A DNA stretch of 42,696 bases from positions 1 through 42,696 of the forward strand of contig JANQSC010000064.1 in NCBI GenBank assembly GCA_028284235.1. Direction: 5' to 3'. Shown here piece after piece: positions 1 through 8,392 of this stretch. Both the position numbers and the translations under genes were made by a program. The notes below the pieces were generated by a model. It was not told where the DNA came from. It saw only the letters and a list, made by a program, of their open reading frames with translations, and did no database searches. Position 1 is the stretch's first letter. Each line of letters begins with the position of its first letter. The stretch comes from Opitutaceae bacterium. GTDB lineage: Bacteria > Verrucomicrobiota > Verrucomicrobiia > Opitutales > Opitutaceae.

Positions 1-2957
1 TGATCGAGGACCTGGAGCGGCTCGACTACGATCACGAAGGGCTCTGCGAGGCGCCGGGCCAATTCGCCAAGCGCGGCGGCTTGATCGACGTGTACCCAAT
101 TACTGAAGACCAGCCCTATCGAATCGACTTCTTTGGCGACGAAATAGAATCCATCAAAACCCTCGACCCCGTCACCCAGCGTTCGGGCAAATCCGTCGAC
201 TCGATTGCCATCGCCGCGTCGCCGCGACTCAGCCTCGACTGTTCGGCCAATGGCATCATCGACTACCTGCCTTCCCAAACCGCCTGGGCGCTCGTCGAGC
301 CAGACTCTTTGCTGGAAGCGATGGACTCCTCGGCGGATAGCAGCGACTCCGAGCGCCGCGAAGGGTTGTTCTGGACCCGCTTACTCCAGCAACGGGCGAA
401 CGTCGACGACCACTGGGCCACTTTTTCCGATCTGGATCTCGATTCGAACGATTCGAACGCCCAGGTTTACGAGGCCGAGTCGCTCGACTTCTACCGTTCC
501 TATCCCGACGAATCCAGCCTCGCCCACGAACGCCTCGCGGACGAGCAAGCTGCCCGTATCCGTTTTCTCGAACAATTGCAAACGTGGGGGAAGTCCGGCG
601 AGCGACTCGTCTTCATTCTTCCGAACGAGAGCGACCAGAATCGGATCAAGGAAATCGTCAACAGCGAAGAGTCACTCGCCGAGCTCGATCCGCTCTTTTG
701 GGAAGGCGATCTCAATGAGGGGTTTCGCATCCATTTTCGCAAAAACCTCGTCGCCCTCGATTGGCCGCTGCTCGAAGGTTCGAGCGGAGCGGTATTCGTC
801 ACCGAAACCGAACTCTTCGGACGCCGCCGCAACCGCAAGGTCCGTTCCCGCCAAAAAGCGCTCGTCTCCCAGTCCCAAGTCGATCAGCTGCTCGATTTCG
901 CCGAATTGGTCGACGGCGAATTCGTCGTGCACCTCCAGCACGGCATCGCCCTCTACCGCGGTATCACCAAAGTGGATATCGGCGGCCAGCTCCGCGAAGT
1001 GCTCACGCTCGAATTCGAGGACGGCATCCTCCTCCACGTGCCGTTGCAGGAATCCCACCTCGTCAGCCGCTACGTCGGCATCACCAAAACCCGCCCCAAA
1101 CTCGGCAAGCTCGGCTCCAATCGCTGGGCGAAAACGCGCGAAGCGGCGGAACGGGCCACCCTCGACCTCGCCGCCCAGCTCTTGCAAATCCAAGCGAAGC
1201 GCGATTTGAGCCAGGGTTGCGCCTTTTCGCCTGACACCGAATGGCAGCGCGAATTCGAAAGCGCATTTCCCTTCAAAGAAACGCCGGACCAGATGAAAGC
1301 CATCATCGACGCGAAAGCGGACATGGAAAAAGCCAAACCCATGGATCGACTCGTGTGCGGGGATGTTGGATACGGCAAGACCGAAGTCGCCATTCGGGCC
1401 GCGTTCAAAGCCGTCATGGACGGCAAGCAAGTGGCCATCCTCGTTCCGACCACCGTCCTCGCCCAGCAGCATTTTCTCAATTTTCGCGATCGCATGGCCG
1501 GCTACCCGATCGTAGTCGAACTGGTGAGCCGGTTTCGCAAGCCACGCGAGATCAAGGCCATCCTCAAGTCCACGAAAGAAGGAAACGTGGACATTCTAAT
1601 CGGCACCCATCGACTCATCCAGAAAGACGTCGCCTTCAAGGATCTCGGTCTCGTCGTGGTCGACGAGGAACAGCGCTTCGGCGTCAAGCACAAGGAAGCC
1701 TTCAAGCAGTGGCGCGAGTCCATCGACATTCTCACGCTCTCCGCGACTCCGATTCCGCGCACGCTCTACATGGCCCTGACGGGCGCTCGGGAGCTCAGCG
1801 TCATCGAAACCGCTCCGCTCGAGCGCAAGCCCATCCAGACCATCGTGAAAAGCTACGACGAGAAACTAGTCGTGGAAGTCATCCGCAAGGAAATCGCCCG
1901 CGGCGGGCAGGTCTTCTACTTGCACAACCGTGTCCAGTCGATTGATACAGTTTGCCTGCGCTTGCAGGAATTGATGCCGGAAATCTCGTTCGGGATCGGC
2001 CACGGGCAGATGGAAGAAAAGTCCCTCGAACGCGTCATGATCGACTTCGTCGACCAGCGCTACCAGGTCCTGGTTTGCACGACGATCATCGAATCCGGCC
2101 TCGATATTCCCAATTGCAACACCATCATCATTGAGGGCGCGGATCGATTCGGCCTCGGGCAGCTCTACCAGATCCGCGGACGCGTCGGCCGCTTCAAGCG
2201 CCAGGCCTACGCCTACCTGCTTTTGCACAAGCATAAGCGGCTTATGGACATTGCTCGCAAGCGCTTGAAAGCCATCCGCCAGCACAATCAGCTCGGAGCT
2301 GGATTCCGCATCGCCATGCGGGACCTCGAGCTCCGCGGCGCCGGCAACCTGCTCGGATCCGAGCAAAGCGGCCACATCGTCGGCATCGGCTTCGAACTGT
2401 ACTGCCAGCTGCTCAAACAAAGCATCGCCCGACTCAAAGGCGAAGCGACGGCGATCGCCATTCGCGCCCAGGTCAAACTCGATTTCATTTACCAAGGCGA
2501 AGGACAGATGGAAGGCGTCAACCGTTACGAGGACGGCTACACGGTTCTTAAACGGATCGACTTGAAAGAAGGCGAGTGCGAGCCCATGCAGGCCCGGATC
2601 CCGGCCAGCTACCTGGAAGAGACGCGACTGCGCATCGATCTCTACCGTCGGCTGGCCATGGCCGACACTCCCGAACGCATCCGCGAACTCCAGGAAGACA
2701 CCGTCGATCGATTCGGGAAATACCCGCCCGAAGTCGAGGCTCTGCTCCGACTGGCCGAGATACGCGTTTTGGCGGAACAAAAAGGCGTCCTCTCAGTCGA
2801 AGCGCAAGGCAACCGGCTGAAGTGCCGACTGAACCGGTCCGGAGCGGACGCGTACATCAAGCTGGGAAGCCGCTTTCCACGCCTAACCGCCAAAAACGCT
2901 CTGAAACGACTCCACGAAATTATTGTCTTCTTGAGAAATTTCCATAGCGATACATAA
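1..2957 (+). CDS. mfd: Transcription-repair coupling factor Mfd (5' partial)
   Basis: Mfd is an ATP-dependent DNA translocase that removes RNA polymerase stalled at lesions and recruits UvrA/UvrB. The reading frame is open from the window edge (first full codon at position 3), and the first residues already match the internal GQFAKRGG-type region of the UvrB-like domain. About 150 N-terminal residues must therefore lie outside the window. In order: rest of the UvrB-homology region, the RNA-polymerase-interacting domain with its HLQHGIALYRG segment (about nt 894-1060), Walker A GDVGYGKT (1360-1383), Walker B DEEQ (1662-1673), motif III SATPIPRTLY, motif VI QIRGRVGR, the TRG translocation motif (about 2305-2410) and the C-terminal UvrA-masking domain. 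About 984 residues are visible against roughly 1150 for the family. A SurA-like gene starts 28 nt downstream and is probably cotranscribed. Confidence 0.98.
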   Translation, partial: IEDLERLDYDHEGLCEAPGQFAKRGGLIDVYPITEDQPYRIDFFGDEIESIKTLDPVTQRSGKSVDSIAIAASPRLSLDCSANGIIDYLPSQTAWALVEPDSLLEAMDSSADSSDSERREGLFWTRLLQQRANVDDHWATFSDLDLDSNDSNAQVYEAESLDFYRSYPDESSLAHERLADEQAARIRFLEQLQTWGKSGERLVFILPNESDQNRIKEIVNSEESLAELDPLFWEGDLNEGFRIHFRKNLVALDWPLLEGSSGAVFVTETELFGRRRNRKVRSRQKALVSQSQVDQLLDFAELVDGEFVVHLQHGIALYRGITKVDIGGQLREVLTLEFEDGILLHVPLQESHLVSRYVGITKTRPKLGKLGSNRWAKTREAAERATLDLAAQLLQIQAKRDLSQGCAFSPDTEWQREFESAFPFKETPDQMKAIIDAKADMEKAKPMDRLVCGDVGYGKTEVAIRAAFKAVMDGKQVAILVPTTVLAQQHFLNFRDRMAGYPIVVELVSRFRKPREIKAILKSTKEGNVDILIGTHRLIQKDVAFKDLGLVVVDEEQRFGVKHKEAFKQWRESIDILTLSATPIPRTLYMALTGARELSVIETAPLERKPIQTIVKSYDEKLVVEVIRKEIARGGQVFYLHNRVQSIDTVCLRLQELMPEISFGIGHGQMEEKSLERVMIDFVDQRYQVLVCTTIIESGLDIPNCNTIIIEGADRFGLGQLYQIRGRVGRFKRQAYAYLLLHKHKRLMDIARKRLKAIRQHNQLGAGFRIAMRDLELRGAGNLLGSEQSGHIVGIGFELYCQLLKQSIARLKGEATAIAIRAQVKLDFIYQGEGQMEGVNRYEDGYTVLKRIDLKEGECEPMQARIPASYLEETRLRIDLYRRLAMADTPERIRELQEDTVDRFGKYPPEVEALLRLAEIRVLAEQKGVLSVEAQGNRLKCRLNRSGADAYIKLGSRFPRLTAKNALKRLHEIIVFLRNFHSDT

Positions 2958-2985
2958 AAAACGTCACCACACACCGATTCCCGCC

Positions 2986-3978
2986 ATGACTCGACCCACG
3001 CTTTTCGCCCTGCTGCTCGCCACGCCACTCTCCTTGTTCGCCCAGTTGAGCGAGGAAGATGTTGATAATTTCATCAACGCCCGCTACGCCAACGGGATCG
3101 CCGCCATCGCGGAAGAAAAGATCTTCACTGCGGAAGACGTGCGACGCCAGATCATGCCCTACTACTCCCAAATTCAATTGGATTCCCAAGGCGATCTGGT
3201 CAAATTCAACCAGTTGCTCGAAGAGGCCGAAAATCAGATTATCCAAACGATGACTGACAACGTTCTCATCGTGAAAAAGTTTTTCGAGGACAAAGGCCAG
3301 ATCCCGGCTAGCTACATCCGCAATCAGGTGGAGGAGAACATTATCGAGCAATTCGACAACGACCGCTCCAAATTCCTCGCCTACCTGCAGTCTGTCGGCA
3401 AAACGCCCGACGAGTACGACATCGAGATCCGCGACGAGATGATCGTCGGATTCATGCGCCAGAAAATGACCAAGTCGGAGAGCTTCGTCAGCCCGGTCCG
3501 CGTCGAGAGATTCTACAACGAGAACAAGGCCCAATTCTACGAGCCTGAGGCCGTCCACCTGCGCCTTATCATCCTGGCCAAACTCACCGACGAGGATCTC
3601 GACCTGCTCGACCAGACCGCGGAGGAAATCACTCGCCAGCTCGAGAACGGCATCGACTTCGCCGAACTCGCCAAGAAGCACAGCCAAGACCCCAAACGCG
3701 ATAAAGGCGGCGACTGGGGATGGGTCGAGCGCAAAGCTCTGATTCCCGAATTGGCCGAAGAGGCCTTCGCTCTCGGCGTGGGCGAGCATTCCGAGCCCAT
3801 CAAGCTGAAGAACAAAGTATTCATCGTTTTCGTCGAAGACCGGCGCGACGAAGGCTACGTGCCGCTCACCGAGGTCCGCGACGACATCGCCAGCATGCTC
3901 GTCTCCCAAATGGCCGAAGAAGCCCAAATGCGCCAACTCGAACGCCTCCGCCGTGACGGGTATGTGCGGCGGTTCTAG
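2986..3978 (+). CDS. SurA-like periplasmic peptidyl-prolyl isomerase / chaperone
   Basis: This 330-residue exported protein begins with a short signal peptide (MTRPTLFALLLATPLSLFAQ). An N-terminal SurA-like helical chaperone region follows, then one parvulin-type (rotamase) domain in the C-terminal half (about residues 185-290). The parvulin signature is visible in FAELAKKHSQDP, GGDWGWV and the following LGVGEHSEP segment. SurA family proteins assist folding of outer-membrane proteins in the periplasm. Classical SurA has two parvulin domains; only one is evident here, so the simpler SurA/PrsA-type architecture is the better description. It lies 28 nt after mfd on the same strand. A REP-like inverted pair starts 27 nt after its stop codon. 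Confidence 0.88.
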   Translation: MTRPTLFALLLATPLSLFAQLSEEDVDNFINARYANGIAAIAEEKIFTAEDVRRQIMPYYSQIQLDSQGDLVKFNQLLEEAENQIIQTMTDNVLIVKKFFEDKGQIPASYIRNQVEENIIEQFDNDRSKFLAYLQSVGKTPDEYDIEIRDEMIVGFMRQKMTKSESFVSPVRVERFYNENKAQFYEPEAVHLRLIILAKLTDEDLDLLDQTAEEITRQLENGIDFAELAKKHSQDPKRDKGGDWGWVERKALIPELAEEAFALGVGEHSEPIKLKNKVFIVFVEDRRDEGYVPLTEVRDDIASMLVSQMAEEAQMRQLERLRRDGYVRRF

Positions 3979-4005
3979 GGTTGTAGATCTTATCTCAAGA
4001 CGAAT

Positions 4006-4086
4006 CGTAGGGCCAGCGCTCGCGCTGTGCCGCGTGAGTAAGGTTTTGATCTGAATACGCGGCGCAGCGCAAGCGCTGGCCCTACG
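4006..4086. repeat. REP-like inverted pair, copy A
   Basis: Two 29-nt arms (4006-4034 and 4058-4086) are reverse complements with two mismatches, separated by 23 nt. Each arm begins (reading inward) with a GTAG head followed by its own hairpin, GGC-CAGCGC-TY-GCGCTG-n-GCC. This is the organisation of bacterial REP/BIME elements (conserved GTAG or GTGG tetranucleotide plus imperfect hairpin). The pair lies between the surA-like gene and radC. Copies B (7757-7836) and C (35718-35811) belong to the same family. Confidence 0.85.
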
Positions 4087-4287
4087 AGCTACCGAAACTC
4101 TCCCCAATTTCTGCTTGCTCCCAATCCACTACAAACGGATTCTAAATCCAGAATCCACACGCGAGTAACCAGGATCTGAATCCTTCCTGCGACTCGCTTT
4201 TCTCCTCTGGGAGAACATCCAGAATCCAACTCTTACTCACCGGTCGACCGTCGGCGATCCCGCGCCCGTCGCAAACCGGCCCCATCG
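4087..4287. other. Intergenic remainder before radC, short imperfect repeats only
   Basis: No gene is supported between REP copy A and radC. A small hairpin is visible (7-bp arms GGATTCT at 4137-4143 and AGAATCC at 4150-4156). The 12-mer ATCCAGAATCCA occurs twice in this stretch. No convincing promoter or terminator was found. Confidence 0.5.
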
Positions 4288-4995
4288 ATGCCTGCAAAAT
4301 CCAAACTCATCGGAATCGCCGCCAGCGAACAACCGCAAGAACGACTTGAACGACTGGGAGCCCACGCCCTCAGCGACGCCGAACTCATTGCCATGATCCT
4401 GCGCAGCGGGAGTAAAGGCTTCAACGTGCTCGACGTCGCCTCGCAGCTTCTCGCTCAATCGGGATCGCTCGCCCAGCTCATTACTTGGAAAGACAGCCAG
4501 TTTCGCGACATCAAAGGCATCGGAAAAGTCAAAGCCTTGCAACTAGTCGCTGTAGTGGAAATTGGGCGACGCATTCTCGCTTCGGAGCACGCGGAGCTCC
4601 CCATCGCGGATACGCCCGAAAAAGTGCATCAATTCATGAAGCCGCGATCGATCGGACTCGAAGTCGAGAAGTTCTGGACACTTTGTCTCAACCGGAAAAA
4701 CCGAGTCGTCAAACTATGCGAGACCACCTCGGGAACCGCCAGCAGCAGTCTCGTGCACCCTCGAGAGGTATTTAAAGAAGCGATACGCTACAGCGCCAGC
4801 GCTGTAATTTGCGCTCACAATCACCCCAGCGGCGACCCCAGCCCCAGCGCGGCCGACATAAAAATCACCCGCCAACTCCGCGAAGCCTCCAAAATCGTCG
4901 GCGTCCCCATCCTCGACCACATCATCCTCGGCAACTCCAACGCCGATCCCCTCAACGTCGGCTGGTACAGCTTCGAAGAACATGGGATGCTGTGA
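4288..4995 (+). CDS. radC: RadC family JAB/MPN-domain protein
   Basis: This 235-residue protein has the standard RadC (UPF0758) layout. An N-terminal helix-hairpin-helix region with IKGIGKVKA at 75-83 is followed by a C-terminal JAB/MPN metalloprotease-like domain. The metal-binding JAMM motif is intact: H177-N-H179-P-S-G, then D190. Despite the name, a role of RadC in DNA repair is not firmly established, and the real substrate is unknown. The ATG at 4288 aligns with normal RadC N termini and has no recognisable Shine-Dalgarno sequence. It follows a 309-nt intergenic stretch carrying REP copy A. The FkbM gene downstream differs in base composition, so an operon is unlikely. Confidence 0.95.
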   Translation: MPAKSKLIGIAASEQPQERLERLGAHALSDAELIAMILRSGSKGFNVLDVASQLLAQSGSLAQLITWKDSQFRDIKGIGKVKALQLVAVVEIGRRILASEHAELPIADTPEKVHQFMKPRSIGLEVEKFWTLCLNRKNRVVKLCETTSGTASSSLVHPREVFKEAIRYSASAVICAHNHPSGDPSPSAADIKITRQLREASKIVGVPILDHIILGNSNADPLNVGWYSFEEHGML

Positions 4996-5242
4996 ACCAA
5001 GCAACTTGTTGAATCAGAGAATTCACCCGTAGTTCAGATTGAGTCGAGAACTTCACTACGGATGGCAACCCCTTCGGAATCGGTTCTGCAATTGAGAGAA
5101 CCACCCAGCCGACCACAAACAACGGCACGGCCCACATGAAGATTTCACGCGATCTTGATTCTTGCGATTGCCGTATCGATCCTACATTAAATCTCGCAGA
5201 CTCATCAAGAGTCTCGCATCAATCGAATCTTGTAGTTGAATT

Positions 5243-6250
5243 ATGGGGCACGTATCGAATTTCTCGGGATCATCGAATCCGTATGTTCATGTTCACTCAA
5301 GGTGGCCCGACAATTGGAAGTCGTACCTCAATGAACATCGTGCCGACCTACCCGATCTCATTAGAGGATTGAAGAACGGGCTCGATCAAGAAAGCGTCCT
5401 GCTTGTAGACAAAGTGCTGGAACTGCATCAGCGGATACTAGTGCCTAACGCCTACCAAAAGGACGTAAAGTACTCTGAGCAGCTTTTGTACAGCGCGTCA
5501 GATCTGCTCATTCGCGACCAAGTCGCTGCCGCGATCCTCGACGCCAAGCAGAAATACCGTCTGCCGATAGACAAATACGAAGAGACCGTATTCTTCTATC
5601 TTTGCGGATTGTATTTCCTTCGAGAGATCGTCGACCTTCACGCATTCTTGAAAGGCAAGATCATTATCGATGGCGGTGGGTTCATTGGGGATTCCGCCCT
5701 CATATTTAACGAATTGGATTGCCACAAGATAATCGTATTCGAACCAGATCCTAGGAATCTTGATCTCCTCGAGAAATCGCTCGATCAAAATCGAATAGAC
5801 AGGGAGAAAGTAATTGTCGAAAGGACCGGACTTGGATCTCGAGACAAAATTGATCGACTCATTCAAAACAAATCCGGGTCGAGCTTCTACGACGAGGAAG
5901 AGTGGTCGCGCAGTTTTTCCAGCGTAGAAGTTCCTGTGGTGAAACTCGATACATATATCTCGGAGTCCAGTGTTTCTAGCCCTCAAATTGGACTCATTAA
6001 AATGGACATCCAAGGCCTTGAGCTGGAGGCTGTAGAAGGGGCATTAAAAGCGATTGAACGAGATCGTCCACTATTGGCGATTTCGGTTTACCACACAGCT
6101 AAGGACTTTTTCGGAGTCAAAGCCCTCATCGACGAGAAAGTCGGTGGCTATCGGTTTCGTATCCGAAAAACAAATCCGTTTCACCCAATCCATGAACTAA
6201 TGCTCATTGGATATCCGGATGAGTTGAACGACGACCCACCCGCAACATGA
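5243..6250 (+). CDS. FkbM family SAM-dependent methyltransferase
   Basis: This 335-residue protein has a C-terminal FkbM-type methyltransferase domain. Visible are the SAM-binding strand-loop IIDGGGFIGDSALIF (about 141-155), the acidic end of strand 2 in VFEPDP (165-170), and the family segment KMDIQGLELEAVEGA (about residue 253). The N-terminal ~135 residues are not recognised. FkbM enzymes O-methylate sugars, glycans or secondary metabolites; the substrate here cannot be told, and no glycan or polyketide genes are nearby. Codon use is visibly more A/T-rich than in flanking genes, and the gene stands alone between radC and tRNA-Tyr, suggesting horizontal acquisition. The ATG at 5243 is the most likely start. 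The 247 nt upstream hold only a weak 7-bp inverted repeat. Confidence 0.85.
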   Translation: MGHVSNFSGSSNPYVHVHSRWPDNWKSYLNEHRADLPDLIRGLKNGLDQESVLLVDKVLELHQRILVPNAYQKDVKYSEQLLYSASDLLIRDQVAAAILDAKQKYRLPIDKYEETVFFYLCGLYFLREIVDLHAFLKGKIIIDGGGFIGDSALIFNELDCHKIIVFEPDPRNLDLLEKSLDQNRIDREKVIVERTGLGSRDKIDRLIQNKSGSSFYDEEEWSRSFSSVEVPVVKLDTYISESSVSSPQIGLIKMDIQGLELEAVEGALKAIERDRPLLAISVYHTAKDFFGVKALIDEKVGGYRFRIRKTNPFHPIHELMLIGYPDELNDDPPAT

Positions 6251-6298
6251 TACGATTTGCAGCGCCGTCGCAGTCAGCCTCGCTCCGTCAAACCTTGC

Positions 6299-6316
6299 GG
6301 TTCAAATCCTGTTCCT
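6299..6316 (+). repeat. Inverted partial copy of the tRNA-Tyr 3' end
   Basis: This 18-nt stretch reads GGTTCAAATCCTGTTCCT. It matches the T-loop, T-arm and start of the 3' acceptor strand of the neighbouring tRNA-Tyr (complement of 6387-6404) with one mismatch. The orientation is opposite to the tRNA, so the two form an inverted repeat with about 70 nt between them. It may be a remnant of a second tRNA or of a rearranged insertion site, or it may be chance. Confidence 0.55.
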
Positions 6317-6379
6317 GCGGAAAACGCTTTCCTCGCGGACAGTTGCCTGAAACCGGCTTCCGTTTCTCCCGTGGAAAAG

Positions 6380-6465
6380 TGGTGGTAGGAACAGGATTCG
6401 AACCTGTGTAGGGTTTCCCCAGGAGATTTACAGTCTCCCCTCGTTGGCCACTTGAGTATCCTACC
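6380..6465 (-). tRNA. tRNA-Tyr (anticodon GTA), CCA encoded
   Basis: Read on the minus strand, the gene starts at 6465 with acceptor arm GGTAGGA, pairing with TCCTACC (complement of 6384-6390), then discriminator A and an encoded CCA (6382-6380). The anticodon arm is GGAGA-CTGTAAA-TCTCC, giving anticodon GTA. It is followed by a long variable arm typical of bacterial class II tRNA-Tyr and a normal T-arm with GGTTCGAATCC. The total length is 86 nt. Because the wobble base is G34 in a GUN anticodon, this tRNA is expected to be a queuosine-modification substrate. queA lies divergently, 130 nt away. Confidence 0.97.
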
Positions 6466-6595
6466 AGAGCCAGTAAAAGGCCGCATAGAGTTGGACTTTT
6501 GCCACAAAGATCAAGGGCTTTTTTACGAAAAATCCGTACGCGCCCAATAAGCGCTCGACACGGCTTTCCCCTTGGGAACACTGCCGGTCTTTCCA

Positions 6596-7729
6596 ATGGA
6601 CACCGCCTTGTTCGACTATCATTTGCCCGCCGACCGGATCGCCCAGCAGCCGCCTGCCAATCGAGGCGATTCCCGGCTCCTTGTAGTCGATCGAGCCACC
6701 CAGTCCATCGAACATCACGACTTCCGCGACCTGCCCGAATTTCTCGCCCCGACCGACTCCCTCTTCCGTAACACTGCCAAAGTCCTCCCCGCTCGTCTCT
6801 TCGCCCAACGCCCCACCGGCGGCCGCGTCGAATGCCTCCTCCTCCGCCCCGTCCCACCTACAACAGCCGAGAAATTCAATCCTCACTCTTCAGAATTCAC
6901 CCTTCATTCCTCGCTTCGCGAGGAATGGTGGTGTTTGCTCAAGCCGGGCAAGAAACTCCCCGTCGGCTCGACCTTCGGTCTCGAAGGGACCTTCACCGCT
7001 GCGGTGATGGAAAAGAACGACCAAGCCGAGTACCGGGTCGCCTTCGCACTTCCTGAAGGCGAAACGGTGAGCCAGCTCGCCGAGAAACACGGCAAAATGC
7101 CCCTACCGCCCTATATTCGGCGGGAAACGGACGACGCCCGCGATCCCAGCGATCGGCGACGCTATCAAACCGTCTACGCCCAAGAAGGCCGGCCCGTCGC
7201 CGCCGCGGCCCCGACAGCCGGGCTTCACTTCACCGAAGCCCTCACGAGCGAGCTCGATTCGAAGGGCGTCCAATTCCACGATCTCACTCTTCACGTGGGC
7301 ATGGGCACCTTCAAGCCCCTCGGCGAAGGCGACGTCGAAACGCACGAGATTCACCGGGAAATCTACGAGATCCCCGTCTCTACCCAGTCCGCCCTTTATT
7401 CCGCTCCCGAAACCGGCCGGCGACGCGTCTGCATCGGTACCACCAGCGTCCGCAGCGTCGAGGACTTTTTGGGCAAAGCCAGCAGACCCGGAACTAAGCC
7501 GTTCATCGACGAGGCCGGCCTCTTCCTCTACCCGCCATGCGACTTCCAAGGAGTCGACGCCCTCATCACCAACTTCCACCTCCCCAAATCCACGCTTCTC
7601 TGCCTCGTCTCCGCGTTTCTCTCGCCTGGAAAAGTCGACGGAATCGATTGGCTGAAAACGATTTACAAAGAAGCAATCGACCGCGGGTACCGATTTTTGA
7701 GCTATGGAGACGCGATGTTGATTGTGTGA
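6596..7729 (+). CDS. queA: S-adenosylmethionine:tRNA ribosyltransferase-isomerase QueA, with in-frame insertion
   Basis: QueA transfers and isomerises the ribosyl part of SAM onto preQ1 at G34 of tRNAs with GUN anticodons, forming epoxyqueuosine. Family hallmarks are present: NTAKVLPARLF near the N terminus, MPLPPYI, YQTVYAQ, AAPTAGLHFT, LHVGMGTFKP, GTTSVRS, TNFHLPKSTL and the terminal YRFLSYGDAML. The ATG at 6596 (MDTALFDYHLP) aligns with family starts and is preferred to an upstream TTG at 6572. The protein has 377 residues against about 350 in the family. The excess is explained by about 22 extra codons (6860-6925) between RPVP and WWCLLKPG, an A/T-richer stretch ending in a perfect 10-bp hairpin. 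The frame is unbroken, so the gene is probably functional. Confidence 0.95.
   Translation: MDTALFDYHLPADRIAQQPPANRGDSRLLVVDRATQSIEHHDFRDLPEFLAPTDSLFRNTAKVLPARLFAQRPTGGRVECLLLRPVPPTTAEKFNPHSSEFTLHSSLREEWWCLLKPGKKLPVGSTFGLEGTFTAAVMEKNDQAEYRVAFALPEGETVSQLAEKHGKMPLPPYIRRETDDARDPSDRRRYQTVYAQEGRPVAAAAPTAGLHFTEALTSELDSKGVQFHDLTLHVGMGTFKPLGEGDVETHEIHREIYEIPVSTQSALYSAPETGRRRVCIGTTSVRSVEDFLGKASRPGTKPFIDEAGLFLYPPCDFQGVDALITNFHLPKSTLLCLVSAFLSPGKVDGIDWLKTIYKEAIDRGYRFLSYGDAMLIV
6905..6927. repeat. Perfect hairpin inside queA coding sequence
   Basis: Ten-base arms CATTCCTCGC and GCGAGGAATG flank a 3-nt TTC loop with no mismatch. The hairpin lies at the end of the apparent 66-nt in-frame insertion in queA (6860-6925). 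Confidence 0.8.
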
Positions 7730-7756
7730 GAATAGCGACTGAACTCATAGGAAACT

Positions 7757-7836
7757 GTGGGGCCTTCGCTTGCGAAGCGCCGCGTAGGTTCAATTCTAAG
7801 CCACATTCGCGGCGTGGCGCAAGCGCCAGCCCTACC
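7757..7836. repeat. REP-like inverted pair, copy B
   Basis: The left arm 7757-7784 has a GTGG head and inner stem CTTCGC-TT-GCGAAG. The right arm 7808-7836 (minus strand) has a GTAG head and inner stem TGGCGC-TT-GCGCCA. Outer GGC/GCC bases and the trailing CGCG match copy A. The inner stems differ from copy A but stay perfectly paired. The pair lies between queA and the TPR gene. Confidence 0.82.
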
Positions 7837-7935
7837 ACTCCACATCCACCAAAATAAGCCGGGTTAACTAGACAATTCTTGAACGTTCGCCTACCGTTCT
7901 CGTCAGAACACGGCAGGGCTCCGCGTTCCTCCTAT

Positions 7936-8313
7936 ATGACTGATTCAGACGAGATCAAAACCGCGATCGAAGACGCTACTTTCGACTTCACCATGGGCGA
8001 CAGCTCCTTGGCCGTTTCCAAGCTGGAAACGCTCCTCGAAACGGCTCCCGAGAGCTTTGGCGGCTGGCACGCGCTATGCGAGATCCACTACTCGGAAAAA
8101 CGCTACCCGGAAGCCCTCGCCGCTGCGGAAAAAGCCCACGCGCTTCAGCCCGACGATCTCTTTATCAATACCAGCCTCTCCCGCATCTGGCTCGAGCTCG
8201 GCTCGAAGGAAAAAGCCGAACACTTCGGCGCCCAGGCTAAAATCGCCGGCTGGAAAGAGGAGCTCAAGAATCCCGGCGCTGCCAAAACCCAGGGCGATCT
8301 CAGCTCAACGTGA
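7936..8313 (+). CDS. Small TPR-repeat protein
   Basis: This 125-residue protein carries about two tetratricopeptide-like helical repeats. The pattern is seen in AVSKLETLLETAPESFGGWHALCEIHYSEKRY and in PEALAAAEKAHALQPDD followed by ISTSLSRIW-like spacing (the sequence reads INTSLSRIW). No signal peptide or membrane segment is seen, so it is probably cytoplasmic. TPR proteins act as protein-interaction scaffolds; the partner is unknown. The ATG at 7936 (MTDSDEIKT) is preferred to an in-frame TTG at 7879, whose extension is basic and unlike a TPR protein. It is followed 79 nt later by accA on the same strand. Confidence 0.75.
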   Translation: MTDSDEIKTAIEDATFDFTMGDSSLAVSKLETLLETAPESFGGWHALCEIHYSEKRYPEALAAAEKAHALQPDDLFINTSLSRIWLELGSKEKAEHFGAQAKIAGWKEELKNPGAAKTQGDLSST

Positions 8314-8392
8314 CCGGAATTCGGCCGTTTCATTTAGCCTCGACTTTCACTTTCCCACACTCATATTCCGCCCCCTTTTACGCATCAGGCCT

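Noticed and set aside
2920-4107. Long leftward open frame opposite the SurA-like gene
   Set aside because: It is the antisense shadow of a well-supported gene, is low in recognisable motifs and is rich in residues expected from reversed GC-rich codons.
5027-5061. CCGTAGT/ACTACGG inverted repeat after radC as a terminator or REP
   Set aside because: The stem is only 7 bp with a 20-nt loop, has no T run and does not form the GTAG hairpin structure of the other copies.
8057-8392. Upstream extension of the accA open frame
   Set aside because: It lies out of frame over the TPR gene, is Ser/Pro/Arg-rich shadow sequence, and the family N terminus is at 8393 or 8399.
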